From Amorphophallus konjac (Eukaryota > Streptophyta > Magnoliopsida > Alismatales > Araceae), in NCBI GenBank assembly GCA_022559845.1, contig CM040117.1:83154559-83218558 (forward strand): a stretch of 64,000 nt of DNA. Reading direction: 5' to 3'. Made by a program: the position numbers and the translations under genes. Below, piece by piece: positions 21,906 through 34,619 of this stretch. The notes below the pieces were generated by a model. The model did no database searches and was not told where the DNA came from. It was given only the letters and a program-made list of their open reading frames with translations. Position 1 is the stretch's first letter. Each line of letters opens with the position of its first letter.

Positions 21906-22389
21906 AAGGACAGAGCCCCGCCGTGGCGAGCTCTGACGTGTCCCGACTAAACCGACGATTCCGGTCAATATACAAAATAAAATTTAGGCAAACTATTACC
22001 AAATAAAAGAGCATTCGGAGGGGTATAACATGATATACTTTAATAAGATTTAAAACTAAGGGATAGCAGCGTGAAAAAGAGGTAAAGTATAAACAACAAA
22101 CCTTAATACATCTTTGATTACAAGAGCCAATACGAACAGTATGGTGCATGAAAAATGGGCAAAAAGATATCTTTAGAAAGAGGACATGATAAAGATTGTA
22201 CTATCATGCTTTAATTATGGTTTAGCCTAAGAGAAACCTACCTTGATCGAAGAGAAAGAGAGGGACAAGAATGTGCCGGAACCCTAATCGTGCAGCCTCC
22301 AAAACACCCAAATCCGCCCAAGTCCGACCATAATCAGCCATGCCACCGATCCAAAGATCAAATAGGGGTCCTACGACATCAAAGCCCTC

Positions 22390-22397
22390 TATTTATA
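22390..22397 (-). promoter_or_regulatory. TATA box of Tekay-like LTR
   Basis: TATAAATA on the minus strand about 510 bases into the LTR; the LTR at 59057-62135 has the same TATAAATA at 61639-61646, about 490 bases in. Confidence 0.6.
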
Positions 22398-22907
22398 GAC
22401 CCTATTGAAGCTTCTAGAGATCGGATTGAGCCGAAGAGTCTAAGGGGGAAAACTCGGCGAGAAATTCGGGATGAAACCTAATCCTCCACCGTCGCCAATG
22501 GATACACCTAGGGTTAGGGTTTCAAAGGACAAAACGATATACTTGGATGGGACAAGGAATTGGTTCTGATCTGAGCCCATTAGAGCGCGAATTAAGGCCT
22601 AATTAGATGATTTAAGTTGTTTATACAAAATCACTATTTTTAGACTTAAATTTGAAATTGGGCCTAAACTAATTTTATTTTGGGTTTGTTCCTTTAGTCA
22701 AAGTTGCTGAAAATAATAGTTTACACGAGATACATATTTTTCCATATTTTTATAAAAAGCTAAATTTTTGGGTCGAGAAAATAATATTATCTTATTAAAA
22801 ATTTGGTTTAAGTGAACAAATATTATTTAATTTATAAAAATTCAGATATTTACATTTTTATTTATCTTAAATATTATTAAGCACACTTAAAAGCTCGAGA
22901 TGCTACA

Positions 22908-25900
22908 AAAGAGCTCCCTACCACCCCTGAGAATGATCCACCCATGGGCCAACATCCAAGTCACCCGGAAATCATATTGCCGGCACCAACGTCGACACGA
23001 GAGCCAAGGAAAGAAGCTGGCAAAGCTCCATCGCTGAGTGAAACAAGACAAGAGGGCACCTATGATGTCCTCGAAGTCGAAGAAGATGATGAAGGCTTCA
23101 TCAATCTGTAGCCGGCTCCTCCGAAAATAGAAGATGGCGGCCAGGCCACCGTCGATGAGCTGATCGAAGTAAACCTCGGCACAGAAGATGAGCCCAGGCC
23201 AACCTTCCTCAGCACCCTTCTTCCAAGAGTTTCGAGACAATTTTTCTTGGAACTACAAAGAAATGCCATGCCTCAGGCTTGAAATTGCTCAACATATATT
23301 GGCCATTAACCCTGAGGCTGAACCAGTGAAGCAATCACCACAGCGGATGAGGCCAGAGCTGATAAGCCAAGTTTGCAAGGAGGTTGACAAAATCATAGAT
23401 GTCGACTTCGTGGTAGAAAACCAGTACACCACTTGGCTGGCCAATATTGTGCCCGTCAAGAAGAAGAATGGCCAGATCCGGATATGTGTCGACTTCCGGG
23501 ACCTGAACAAAGCATGCCTGAAGGATGATTTCCCGGTGCCCATAACCGAAGTCATGATTGATGCTACTACTAGCCACGAAGATCTATCCTTCATGGACGG
23601 GTCATCTGGATATAACCAGATGTGGATAGCCGAACATGATAGAATCCATACGGCTTTCCGATCGCCCAAAGGGATATTCCACTATCAGAGGATGCCTTTC
23701 GGCCTCAAGAATGCCGGCCCACTTACCAAAGGGCGATGACAAGGATATTTGATGAACTACTTTGTAATAAAGTCAAATGTTACATCGACGATCCGATCAT
23801 CAAGACCAAGAAGAAAGAAGACCACTATAATGACCTCAGGGTGATATTCCAAAGGCTCCGGCAATACGAGCTAAAGATGAATCCATTGAAGTGCGCCTTC
23901 GGGGTTTCCAGTGGGAAATTTCTAGGCTTCATCGTCCGATATCGGGGTATTGAAATAGACCCCTCCAAGATAAAGGCCATTCAGGAGCTACCGCCTTGCA
24001 GGGCCGATTAGCCTATATCCGCAGGTTCATCTCAAACCTGTCCGGGCGATGTCAGCCATTCCATAAGCTGATGATGAAAGACATGCCATTCGGCTGGAAT
24101 CAAGAATGCCAAAAGGCTTTTGACCAGCTGAAGGAATACTTGAAGACCCCACCAGTGTTGGAGGCACCTGTCATAGGGCGTCCTTTAATTCTAAACATAG
24201 CGGCCACCGAATACTCACTAGGGGCAATGCTAGCCCAGAACAACGACGAGGGGAAGGAGCAAGCGCTTTATTATCTTAGTCGAAGACTGGTCGAGGCGGA
24301 AGCAAAATATACCCCGATCGAGAAGGTTTGCCTTGCCTTGGTCTTTGCAACCAAGAAAATGAGGCATTACATGCTCTCGCATGAAATACAACTGATATCA
24401 AGGGCCGATCTGGTCAAATACCTCTTGTCCCAGCCGACACTGAAAGGTCAACTGGGAAAATAGGTAGTCATTCTGAGGGAATTTAATATCACATATGTGT
24501 CGCAAAAGGCCATTAAAGGCCAGGAAATAGAAAATTTCTTTGCAGCACATCCCGTGCCTGAGAATTCCCCTCTAATCGCGGAGCTTTCGGAAGATGAAAC
24601 ACTAGAAGTGGACCAAGTCCATCAAGCCATATGGCAGTTATACTTTGACGGAGCATCCAGAACTGAAACATCCCAATTAGAGCATACGAGGAAAAGAGCC
24701 GGAGTAGGCATCGTCCTCAAATCCCCAGAAGGAGAAGTGTTGCATACATCATACTCGATCAATAAGCCGTGCACGAACAATGAAGCAGAATATGAAGCCT
24801 TGATCATTGGTCTTTAGATTTCCCTCCATATGGAGATTCAATTGCTGCAAGTGTTTGGTGACTCAATGTTGATCGTCAAACAGACACATGGACAAATCGA
24901 TGTCCAGAAGCCCGGATTGATCCCTTATTGCGCCAAGGCAAAGAAGCTCATGGAGTGATTCTATTTCATCGAGGTAGGCCATGTCGGCTGAAGTCAAAAT
25001 GCTCAGGCAGATGGGCTGGCGAAACTAGCCAGCTCGCTGGCAGTCCTGCCAGATGAATCCCTCAATATAATAGTGATAAACAGGCGCCAAGTCCCTAGCA
25101 TGGTACAGGAGCCCGGTGAAGAAGAAGAATGTGAAGCTACAACCGCAGAAGCAACCACCTCCCCTAACTAGAGAGGGCCCCTGATGAAATGGTTTAAACA
25201 CCAAGAACTGCCCAAGCAAAGGGAAGAGAAGGTCAGATTGATCATAATAAAAGACTCTTATGAAGTCAGAAACGAAACCTTGTTCCGAACTATGGCAGAT
25301 GCCAGAAGAAAGGTCCTCCTTTGATGCATATTCATCGAGGAGGCTTGGACAGTCATGAAGGAAGTTCATGCCGGATCAGCCAGTGCCCATCAAGCTGGGC
25401 CCAAATTGAAGATCGAAATCAAGAAGCTGGGATATTACTAGCCAACCATGTTCGATGATTGTTGTAAGTGTGCCAAGTCATGTTATAAATGCCAGCAGCA
25501 TGCTACGATCCCGAGAAGACCCCCAATACACTTGCATCCGATGGCCCCCAGTTGGCTTTTTACTCAATGGGGCACTAATTTCGTAGGCCCACTGCCCGCG
25601 TCTTCATCAGGATGCAAATACATTCTGGCAGCAATATATTACTTCTACCACTGGGCAGAGGTTGTGGCTCTAAGAGAAGTGACAGGAGAAATCGTTGTCA
25701 GATTTGTCCGTCGAAACATCATATTCCGATTCGACGTGCCCGATCAAATTGTCTCCGACAACGGAAGCCATTTCCAGAATCAAAAGGTCTATAGATTGGC
25801 CGATAAATTCAAGATTGATTGGAGGACATCCACTCTGTGTAATCCAAAAGCAAATGGGTTAGAGGAAGCCTTCAACAAAACACTATGCACACTCCTTGCC

Positions 25901-26181
25901 AAGACGGTAAGCTCTAGCAAGAAGGATTGGGAAGACAGAATGTATGAAGCACTGTGGGCGTATCGCACCATGTACAAGACCCCTATAGGCTGCTCACCCT
26001 TCTCGCTGGTGTACGGCTCGAAAGTGGTCGTCCCGTAGAGCTGGAGATACTCTCACTGTGGGTTACGATCCAGCACGAATTGGTCAAGGATGGCCAAACC
26101 AATATAGAAAGAAGACTGGAGGAACTCTCCGATCTGGAAGGACAGTGGCTCAAAGCCCAGCAGAATATACAGATGTATCAG
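22908..26181 (+). pseudogene. Tat-clade pol fragment (RT, two RNase H, integrase), heavily mutated
   Basis: Same family as pol of the 26-kb element. It begins abruptly at 22908 in the acidic region before RT. RT runs about 23290-24000 with a YIDD catalytic box near 23776. RNase H1 lies at about 24100-24470, and the second, Tat-type RNase H (FDGASR, NNEAEYEAL) at about 24630-25040. The integrase zinc region is at about 25370-25500 and the core with SDNGSHF near 25757. It stops at 26181 in the integrase C-terminus. There are at least three frame breaks (near 23210, 23715 and 23990, the last a deletion of about ten codons). Many in-frame stops replace Trp or Arg codons, as expected from C-to-T decay. 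No function remains. Confidence 0.9.
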
Positions 26182-27250
26182 TGTCACGCCCCGACATGGA
26201 ATATCAAGTCGTACAGTTAGAAACTAGCTAGAAATCATATAAGTATTCTAAACTAAACAATTACATAGGTGCTAAGAAAAGAGATAACTTATTGATCATG
26301 AAATATTCCAAATCTAGTACAATATCCTTAAACCAACTTAATACAAACTGAGACAATAACAACTCAATCAATAATATCATAACTGAAACTAAACACACTC
26401 TAAGGCACAACTACTAGTAGGATAACTATGCCAACTCTAACTCTAGAACTAGTGCACTCAAAGATATCACTCCTACCCCTCCCCATTGGTATGCGCATCA
26501 TCACCTGAACAGCCTGGAAAGGGGGGAAACAACAACTATGAGCTGACGCTCAGTAGGAAATAACAGGTAAGTTTACGTGATTAACAATTTAATTACATTT
26601 CCATATGCCATGCTAATAAAAGAAATAAATGACGATACAATGAAACAACGTAATAAAAGATCTTGCAAGGTCAAGAAATATATGATGACAAGAATTAATA
26701 AGATAACAAGTACAAGAATTTACAACAGGAGATAGTAATAGAGAATTGGCCAGCAAGCAAGTAATTTAAACATTATTTCAAGCACGATCAAGTAACAAGA
26801 GTAACAAGAGATTTTCATGTCATAGACGTCACACTAGTCATGCACTCGGTGTAATGTCTCACCATGTCATTATAACATCCCATGGGCTTAATAATTTTTC
26901 GGGCGCTCTCCCCAGGACCAGACCGGGCCCTTATGATGCGTTGGCATTGATTTATTGGATCCAAGATCCCACGTTGTCTAGACATTCAGTCAAGTTAAAT
27001 GGCCAATTTAATCAGAGGAATTTCTGTCAGAAGTTCAAGATTTAAAGGACTAACCTATCCTTGGATTCATTAACTTAAAAACTCGGTATACTGTCACTTC
27101 TGGGCCGTTTGACAGGACATACGGCTACTACTGGCCGTATTACAAGAACAGGACCAAATCTCAGTCCACGAGGTCAAGAATGAATGGCTGACAGTGCCGT
27201 TCAGGTAAGTAAGCAATACTTGACCTTAAGACACAATGACGATACTTGAA
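26182..27250 (-). repeat. Truncated Tekay-like LTR
   Basis: Begins TGTCACGCCCCGA on the plus strand, the mirror of the GGGGCGTGACA LTR end common in Tekay/Del elements, and interrupts the pol reading frame at 26181. GCTCAGTAGGAAAT near 26548 and CCAGGACCAGA..GGGCCC near 26911 match the LTR at 59057. The composition changes to GC-rich at about 27250, where I place an approximate junction. Small hairpins (TACGGC/GCCGTA near 27120) recall the other swarms. Confidence 0.6.
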
Positions 27251-27982
27251 GAGGCGAAATCTCGCGCTGCGTCCTGAGCGGGCCGTGGATCACCAGAAGA
27301 TGAAATTGCAAGACATGAAAACGTATCAGAGGGCCCAGGGGATCTCCCTGGGGCAAAACCCTCTGATGACTAAGTCAGTAGAGCTACAGTGGAAGTAATG
27401 AGGGGAGGAGGAAAGCTGGTGCACGAGACTCCTCTCCACCAAAAGGGGGGTGAAGCGGATTGCTCAGGAGTTTTTTCTTTTTTCTTACCGGAGGGTAGCC
27501 CTGGCTTAAGTAGTATACCGCCTTCAAGAGTCCTGTAAGCTGAGGGGTCTCAGGCGGGAGTTACGTCCTCAACGTGGGCTTTCATGGCCTTTATCGTGGG
27601 GACGTTATCGCCTTGAAGCCCGGCGGCTTCTTGATTCCCCTATCCGTTGGGGACTCTTAACGGCAGCACGAACGGCTAGTGTGTGGTCCGGCCGAGCTAC
27701 TGAAACGCTAGCCCTGTCCGGGCGATGAACATAGCTCGGAAAAAGGGGGGGTCGGATGGGTCGGCTGGCGCCTGTCTCTCCCGAGTGGGGAGACGGCTTA
27801 GACCGGACCCTCCTTGTGACCTGACCATCACTCGGGCCCTCCGAGCCTAGGGGCCGCCGGGGAGAGTTGGTTCCTCGAGTGTTTGTTCATTGGGCTTTCC
27901 TTTCCTGAGTGGGCCCTGTGGGCTATCACTCGGGTGAGCTTGCCTAACAGGGTCTTGTTGGGCTGCTCTTTGGGTGGGCTAC
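27250..27982 (-). repeat. 3' LTR of the outer Retand-like Tat element, left end uncertain
   Basis: GC-rich sequence ending TGGGCTACA at 27982, so the element-orientation start is TGTAGCCCAC, followed by a polypyrimidine stretch that is the complement of a PPT. It is placed as expected just beyond the antisense Transposase_28 gene. The 5' partner LTR is not in the window. The left boundary is set only by composition; alternatively 26182-27982 could be one LTR. Confidence 0.5.
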
Positions 27983-28000
27983 AGAAACCCCCCTCTCCAC
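27983..28000 (-). other. Polypurine tract of the outer element
   Basis: On the minus strand GTGGAGAGGGGGGTTTC abuts the TGTAGCCC LTR start. It is one base off the usual form, so the exact limit is approximate. Confidence 0.55.
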
Positions 28001-28296
28001 TTGTCCCCCTCCTACTCCCGAGCCATGGAGGCTCGGTTGAGTAGTTTTTGAGGCTTTGGACCGGCGTGGCTCAGGTGGGTGGAATTCTGTTGGCGTTTCT
28101 GAAGCCACGTGTAGTGGTCGCCGGGGCCCGTAATGATGATCCTGACAGATTTGAAACAAAGGGGCCCCCCTTTTCTCGGAGCACGGAACGACGCGTCGCC
28201 TCCCTCCAGGGTTTTATAGGCGTTGGGCGCTGTTCGTCATTCTAGGCTTCCAGGGTTTCGGGCTTTCCTTAGTCTCTTAGCTTTTGGGGCTCCTTG

Positions 28297-30884
28297 ATGC
28301 ACCGTGAGGGCACAGTGGAGGCGCGAAGTCTTGCGACGGCGTTCGAGGAGTTGGCGAGGATAACCGCGGAGGCGGTCCAGCAACTTCCTTCCCCCCCGGA
28401 GTCCTCGAGCTCATACGAGGGATCATCTTCCGGCTCGATGGCTGGTTCGCCTCTGGAAATCGGGCAGGTGAGGCGGGAGCCCGTCCCCAATCGTAGTGAG
28501 TTGGGGGAGGCCGAGGTGAGCAAGCTGGAGCACCGCTTTCGTTTGCCTCTCAAGTATAGCTTTGTTGCCGCCGACGAGTCTGGACGACCGAACGGGGCAT
28601 ATTTGCACGTTCCTTCTGGCTTGGAAAAGCGGGTTCCGCCTTCCCTTCGAGCCCCTTGTACTCCAGATTCTCGAATTTTTCCGGTTGGCACCCATTCAGT
28701 TGGTGGCCAACTCGTACCTCCTCCTTTCCGCCTTTCAGATCCTCTGTCGTCAGCACGACATTTTTCCTTCCTTGGACCTCTTTCATTATTTTTTCGAGTT
28801 GAAGGCGCACCCGTCGGCGGGGAAGGGCTTCTACTTTATCCAGGCGAGGAGGAACAGGAGTTGCATCTCCCTCGCGGCGAAGGACTCTTCACACAAGGGG
28901 TGGAAAACCCAATTCTTCTGGGTGAAGGCGGAGGCGACGGATGAGTTTTGGAGATGTCGGATCTCGCCCAATTTCCATCCGAACATTCCTCCTCGCCAGG
29001 AGGAGTTCCCTCCCCACGTGGAGCGGCAGGCCGCCCATCTGCTGGATAACCGCCAATCGACCGAGGAGCTGGTGACGTCGGAGAATATCGAACGGTGTCT
29101 GCTTACGCGGTTGAAGTCGACAGGTACCGCCCTCTAGGTTGTTCCCCTGGGGTGGTAGTTACTTTTCTTCTCCTGACCGGGTCTTCTTTCTTTGCTGTAG
29201 ACGTGAGGCGGGAACCTCTGGAGGAAACTGCTGAGGTCATCGATCTGCGAGAGGATGACTCGGCGGCCGACGAGTCGAAGGCTCCTGTGGGTCGCGCCCA
29301 AGCCGGGGATAAGGGCAAGGGGGTGGCCCCCGGGGGGTCTTCACGGCCAGCTGGCACAAAGCGCAAGGATCCCATGGCGGGAAAGTTGCGGGAGGCCACG
29401 AAGGCCAAGAAACGGGCCAAGAAGGCAGGTCTCCCTCCTACCGCCAGGGGCGACTCTGGCTCGGCGGCGCTCCCCTCTCGGGGGCAAGAGGGGGCCGATC
29501 CCTCGGGGCCAGCTCCCCCATCTGCCAGGCGAGAGGGGGCCGAGGAGACCGGGGGCCCTTCAGAGGACGGCGATAGGTTGGCTCTCCCCCCCACGGCGGT
29601 AGAGGGGGCCGATGCTGAAGTAGCTGACGCCGAGGGCTGGGGGTCGGCCGGAGGCGGTGACGTCCCGGTCGCCGAGGTGCGGGCCGAGACAGGCAGGGCT
29701 GGGGTTTCGCCCGTGAGGGCGTTGCAGCCCCAGGTGCTTGGAGCTCCCGGTGCGGTTGGTCCCGCAGCACCGGTCAACGTTGGGGGTTTGCCCAGAGAGG
29801 CGTCGCAACCCCAACCGACCGTGGCGCGTGAGGTGGCCGGTCCCGTTGCTCGAGCAGAGCCCTCTGGTGGAGTGCCCCGGGTGGAGGGGTCTCCTTTGCC
29901 GGAGCCCTTGGAAAGGCTCGGCATTACGGGCGACCTATATCGGGTATGCCGATCGATTGCCGCGAGGATGAAGGGGGGAGAAAGGCGCAGTACCCCCCCG
30001 GGCTCCTTGATGTTATGATGGAGGGCGGCCTGGTCATAGCTCGGTCGGTGGCTTTGATGGCGGAGGCGCACGCACGGACGGAGGCGGAGCGGTCGAACCT
30101 TGCCTGGACCCTCGGGGGATGTGAGAGGAAGCTGGCCCGACTTAAGGGGGAGCATGAGGGGCTCCGGCAGGAGTTCTCCGCGTTCCGAGAGGTGGCGCGG
30201 GCGAGCCGACTGGAAGCCGGGGTGCTGACCGAACAGCTCGCCAAGACCCAAGAGTCTCTTGAGAGGGCAAGCCGATCCTTGGAGGAGGAGCGTCTGCGTC
30301 GCCTTGAGCTGGACAATCGCTGGGAGCTCGAGCGCGCCGAGCTGCTAGATCGGGCGGAGATGGCAGAGCGTCTCCGAGCTGAGGCTGAGGTGGACCGGGC
30401 CCGGGCAGAGGAATGTGCGGCCGAGGCGGACCGGGCTCGGGTCGAGCTCGTCGGAAGGGCGGGACAGATCGAGGCGGAGGCAATCGAGCGTTACAGGAGC
30501 TCGGATGCTTACTCGGCCGACCTGTTGGAAGCCACCCTACCTTACTACGAGGTAGCACTACGCCGAGGTGCTCGAAAGGGGTTCAAGCAGGGCTATCGCC
30601 GGGCGGTAGACTGCGCCAATGAACAAAACTCCACGGTCGAGTTCCCCTTTGGCCAGTGCTATGACTCGGATGAGTCAGTTTCCAGCTCTTCTTCGTCGGT
30701 CGGGGAAGATTCGGCGGGGTCGCCTCCGTCGGGGTCACCGGCTCCGGGCGTCTCGGGAGGGCTCACGACTGAGACAGTTCTCGCACAGGCGAGGTCAGTG
30801 TCCGAGCCGGCCGTCACCGAAGGCACCGGGGGTGACGCGTCTCCTTCCGCCGGTCTCGAGCGTCAAAGTGGGCCCGAGGCCTGA
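28297..30884 (+). pseudogene. Antisense Transposase_28-type accessory gene of a Tat element
   Basis: ATG at 28297. Exon 1 (28297-29123) encodes a Ser-rich start and then the 'putative gypsy type transposon' domain (PF04195-like), with blocks such as GFRLPFEPLV, LAPIQLVANSY and GWKTQFFWV. The intron is 29124-29200 (GTACCG to GCTGTAG), phase 1. Exon 2 (29201-30884) has a Lys-rich patch (KAKKRAKKAG), a long Ala/Pro/Gly-rich low-complexity stretch, and a coiled coil of Glu/Arg/Leu heptads at about 30080-30470. A conserved tail with LPYYEVALRRGARKGF and an acidic-Ser end follows. Two single-base frame breaks, near 28620 and in a G-run near 29980, make it non-functional as it stands. It runs against the element's gag-pol. 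Its biochemical role is unknown; despite the family name no transposase activity is shown. Confidence 0.8.
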
Positions 30885-31075
30885 TGTATTTTGCCTCTTT
30901 CCCTTTTTGTCTCTCTTTCCTCTTTTTAGAGGGTTTCCTTTTGGTACGATAATAAATGACTTGCTATGTTTGAGTACTATCCTTGCCGTGATTTGGTTGG
31001 CGAATCTTGAGTGGTTGAGAGGTGCCGATATGTCCTGCACGGTTTTCGCACGCTGTTTTGGTAGGTTTCTGACGG
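30885..31075 (+). other. 3' flank of the Transposase_28 gene
   Basis: AT-rich sequence with an AATAAA-like ATAATAAATGA near 30949, a plausible polyadenylation region. It ends at the target duplication of the inserted element. Confidence 0.5.
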
Positions 31076-31080
31076 GGCGT
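31076..31080. repeat. Target site duplication, left copy
   Basis: GGCGT directly before the LTR start; identical to 57357-57361. Confidence 0.9.
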
Positions 31081-31899
31081 TGTGGGGATGGGTCTATCTG
31101 TATTTATTTTTTAATTGATTTTTATTTATTTTTATTTGACTTATTTGTTTGTTTTGTTTATTAGGCGTGCCAGTCACGTGTGTGATAATTTCATTATGCG
31201 CTCGATCTGACTTGTTCAGTCGATTTTGAGGTCCGAGTCAGGACCAGAAGTCCGTCATACCATAAAGGCTATGACGTTAATTACGTCCTTCCAGGAAGGA
31301 CAACCCTTGATTAAACGCCAAAATAGGAGGCCTCATAAGGCAAACAGATATTCATATACATAACTTTGAACTTCGTACCAGGCCCGGAAGGTGAGTAAGA
31401 GAATAAAATTAACCACAGAAACAAACTATCTCGCTGAATCGGCGGTTCAAAAATAATCAGACTCAGGGGAAAGGTGAAACAGAGGATATCAATCGCGGAC
31501 AGGATGAGCCGCGATCATGACGGAGGTTTAAAACATCGGTTAATATTTCGGCGGCACTTCCCCATGGTCTGGATCATACCCAGAGGGGAAATAGGCTATC
31601 ACCCACGGAGTGCCGGGGTGAAAGCCGAAAGAAAGAGAGAGGTCGGGCCTCTCCACGTTACACATGTATGCCCTAAGGCAATGTTTGATTCTTCCCTCAC
31701 AGGAGCTGGTGGCACTCATGCATTGGCATGGCTCACCGGAGCTAAGAGGGAGGCGCGTCGTTGTGACTTCGACACGAATCGATGGAACATAAGGGAGTCT
31801 ACCTCCCTTTAACTTTATCCTCGGGACACATCTGGTGATCCACGAATATCTCTGTGTAGGTTAGCTCTGGGCATTTGGGCTCACAGAGTGGCAACTTAG

Positions 31900-33020
31900 G
31901 CTCTCGGCATGACCACAGATGGGAGGCTAAGGCTCCCGGCGTGAGTGGCAAGAAGGTGGAGGTTCCCGGCGTGCCGAAGGGAAAAGTCCAGGAAGCTCCC
32001 GGCGCCGACTTCCCGGCGCGCTGAAGATTCTCAAAGGGGGTTCTCGGCGTAGGCTAAAAGGGGGAAGAGGAGCTCTCGGCGTGAGGGTTCCCGGCGCGCT
32101 CAAGGCCGCGCCGGGAGCTGGTGGCGCCGAGAGGCAGGTGCCGAGAAGGTGGGTGTTTGGGCGCCGTGAGGAGTCAGGATTTTACGGTACCCTGTTTTTA
32201 GGATTTTGAGAGTTTTCTGGGAATTATATAAAGTAGATTGGCTCTGGGGACTAGAGATGGGGTTTAACTGGCTTTAGTTGTATATGCTTCAAAGGAGGCC
32301 GAGAGCTGAGAGGGATTGGAGGGGAAGAGCCCCACACAGAGGTCCTTTTCACCATTACCATGCGGAGTCCAGAGGACAGCTTCAGTATTATCTTTCATCG
32401 GCCTGGGAGGATTTCAGCAGCACCTCCCCCGTACCTAGCGTATGCCAGGGAGTGATAGACGATCACCCACGGAGTGCCGGGATGAAAGCCAGAATAAGGG
32501 GGGTATGGGACCCCTAGCCCGTGTATGTGATCACAGCACCAACTTAATATCCCTTTGAGGCCATTGAAACTTATGCAGTGGCAGAGTTTCTCTGGCTCGT
32601 AAGGTTATGTAGGGGAGTTATCCCCAATGATGTTTATCCCTTAGGTACATATGATGATCTGGGGTATCCTTCGACAGGATGCAAAGCTTGGTTGATCGGA
32701 CTTCAAAGGGCATCTGTGTGGTTCCTTGGCCTGTAGCAGGAAGGCTTTCATCCGGGGTTCAAGGAATGGAGGATTCACAGCGTAAAGAAAGGATGGCAGG
32801 AAGCGTAGTTCCCGGCGTAGGTTTCATTGGCCAAAAAGGGGGGAGCTCTCGGCGCAGGGGTTCTCGGCGCGGTAATGACCGCGCCGGGAACCCGGCGCCG
32901 GGAGGCCCCCAGGCCGGGAAGGCTGTATCGCAAGAAGCTTTGTCTGGCTTGCTGAAGGGGCTAAAGCAAGGGGGATCTCTCGGCGGAGTAGTTCTCGGCG
33001 GGGAAATGACCACGCCGGGA
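31900..33020. repeat. CTCGGCG/CCCGGCG hairpin swarm in the LTR
   Basis: Around 20 CYCGGCG motifs on either strand. CCCGGCGCG 32090-32098 pairs perfectly with CGCGCCGGG 32107-32115. A 13-bp stem, GTTCTCGGCGCGG with CCGCGCCGGGAAC, has one wobble and lies at about 32860-32891, followed by the palindrome CCGGCGCCGG. The other LTR has the same set at about 54650-55760. Confidence 0.85.
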
Positions 33021-33858
33021 AGGGGCTAAAGGGTTTATGGCTTAGTTGCGATACCCTGCTCAGGAGATTTCTGGGATTTCTGGCTCGGATTGAGGCAAGA
33101 TCTGGGCTGCAGGAGGGGATTACATGGGGGTTAGCATCAGTCGAAGGGCAGATCATCCATTATTGAATCCTCGTGGGACGTATGGCATTTCCTCTACTCA
33201 CCTGCTGCTCAGACGGTCAAGAGATTGATGTCTCTGACCCTGAACGAGACGGGAGCTCGACAGACATCTATAATATCGGGAAAATCATGATCCGAGGGGA
33301 AGGAAGAGGGGGGACAGAGCCCAATAACCCATTGAACGAGGGTTGAGGTTCCGTCTTCATCCTTCACCAGAGAACAGGCTAGGGAGGGGGCGGTCGAAAC
33401 ATGAATCGGAAAGCTGTAACATCTGGGCAAACCGATATTCAGAAGAACAACCGATGCAAGAAGGGGAGAAAGACAGCAGACATTCCAATCGATCGAATGC
33501 TCAAACGAGCCATGTTGATCCTTCATTTCATTGAATCATCCCAAACCTATACAGATCGTAGAAGGTAAATGAAAGACAGAAATGGAAATCAAGATCGGAA
33601 TCCTCCGGCTACATTGATACATCGAGAAAGCCTCGCCAGATTACATCAGAAGAAAAGAAAACAAAGAAAGGAAAGCATGGGGGAGGGCGGAGCATTGACT
33701 CCTCTCCCTCCCCGGCTACCCACCTGAATCTCCCTTTTTTCTTTTCTCTCAGCTTCTTCTTTCTTTCCCTCTCGGTCTCTCTTCTGGCTTTTTTCTATCT
33801 GGTTTTCGTTTCTACTGTTCCTCCTCCTTTTCGTCTCTGTCTCTTCGAAGGGAAGGGG

Positions 33859-33866
33859 CTTTATAG
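33859..33866 (-). promoter_or_regulatory. LTR TATA box (3' LTR copy)
   Basis: CTATAAAG on the minus strand; downstream on that strand the sequence becomes purine-rich (complement of the TTTCTC tracts at 33720-33850). The active copy would be at 56608-56615. Confidence 0.65.
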
Positions 33867-34619
33867 CCGTCCCTTTTTTGCCTTCTTGGCAGGCACCTCA
33901 CGGCGCGCCTCAGCTGAGGGCTTCCCGGCGCGCAGGCTCCAGCCTCTTGGTGCAGCCATTGGGCTTTGACAAGGTGGCTCCCGGCGCCACTATTACAGGC
34001 CCATTTAGGTCTCTTTGACCAGGCCTTTCATAGGCCCCTCACGTACATCAGTACCCAAGAGGGTCCCCCGTTGGTAATATATTTTGTATTGAGATCATTA
34101 GTAGGGTTTTCATCAGTCCGCAGACAGGGGTTTCATCAGTATTGCCATCTGAATGATGACAAAACCGGGCATCATTTTATCGATATCGGCACCTGAATGG
34201 TGACGAGATCGGACATCAGCTTTAGTCTGGGAAGACTTCAGCCGGGTGTATAATCTGTGGAGACGATTCTTCTTGTGTTCTGACTTTGCAAAAGCCTTTG
34301 CAATCTTCATCTGCCGGTACCGGCTTCATCTTTATCTTACATCACATCTGTTAATAAGCCGACATCTGACTTACCATGACATGTCATCTGTGGATTCTTG
34401 GATGAGGCAGCAACACAGTTCCTATTAAAGTGTGCTAGGAAGTCTCATTAGTCAAGCGACTACTGCTTTGTTAGTGCTGCCCTCTGAGTGACATCGGCAC
34501 CGGACATCAGCTCGGCCGACAAAGGCTTCAGCCGGGTAAATGGTTGACGAGCTTCATCATTGGTCTTTCACTGTGGGTATGATCTGCTTCCACCCTTGTT
34601 CATTTTCAAGGTGTCAACA

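Larger units (their letters stand above)
20139..22907 (-). repeat. Tekay-like LTR, left end missing
   Basis: The right end GATGCTACA at 22907 is the LTR start (TGTAGC) of a minus-strand element, like TGTAGCAACC at 62135. A TATA box (minus strand, 22390-22397), a GACCAGATCCGGGCCC block near 20531 and the GGGAATC-loop module (21180-21235) are shared with the LTR at 59057-62135. Its left end, expected to begin TGTCACG on the plus strand, is missing: the copia LTR ends at 20138 and seems to have inserted into it. Confidence 0.7.
31081..34619 (-). repeat. 3' LTR of the 26-kb element (3539 bp)
   Basis: TGTGGGGATGGG at 31081 to GTGTCAACA at 34619 on the plus strand. It contains many CTCGGCG and CCCGGCG motifs and two large hairpins (32090-32115, 32860-32891). 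A TATA box on the minus strand (CTATAAAG) lies at 33859-33866. Open frames inside it are shared with the other LTR and have no domain, so I call no gene. Confidence 0.95.

Noticed and set aside
23289..23669. Minus-strand ORFs opposite RT
   Set aside because: Shadow frames of the pol coding sequence, which has clear RT motifs on the plus strand.
26182..27982. A single 1.8-kb LTR
   Set aside because: The ends look plausible, but composition and homology change near 27250 and the expected GGGAATC module is missing, so two truncated LTRs fit better; not excluded.
32679..33156. ORFs in the LTR, duplicated at 55419-55896
   Set aside because: They are conserved only because the two LTRs are nearly identical; no domain, and the content is hairpin motifs.
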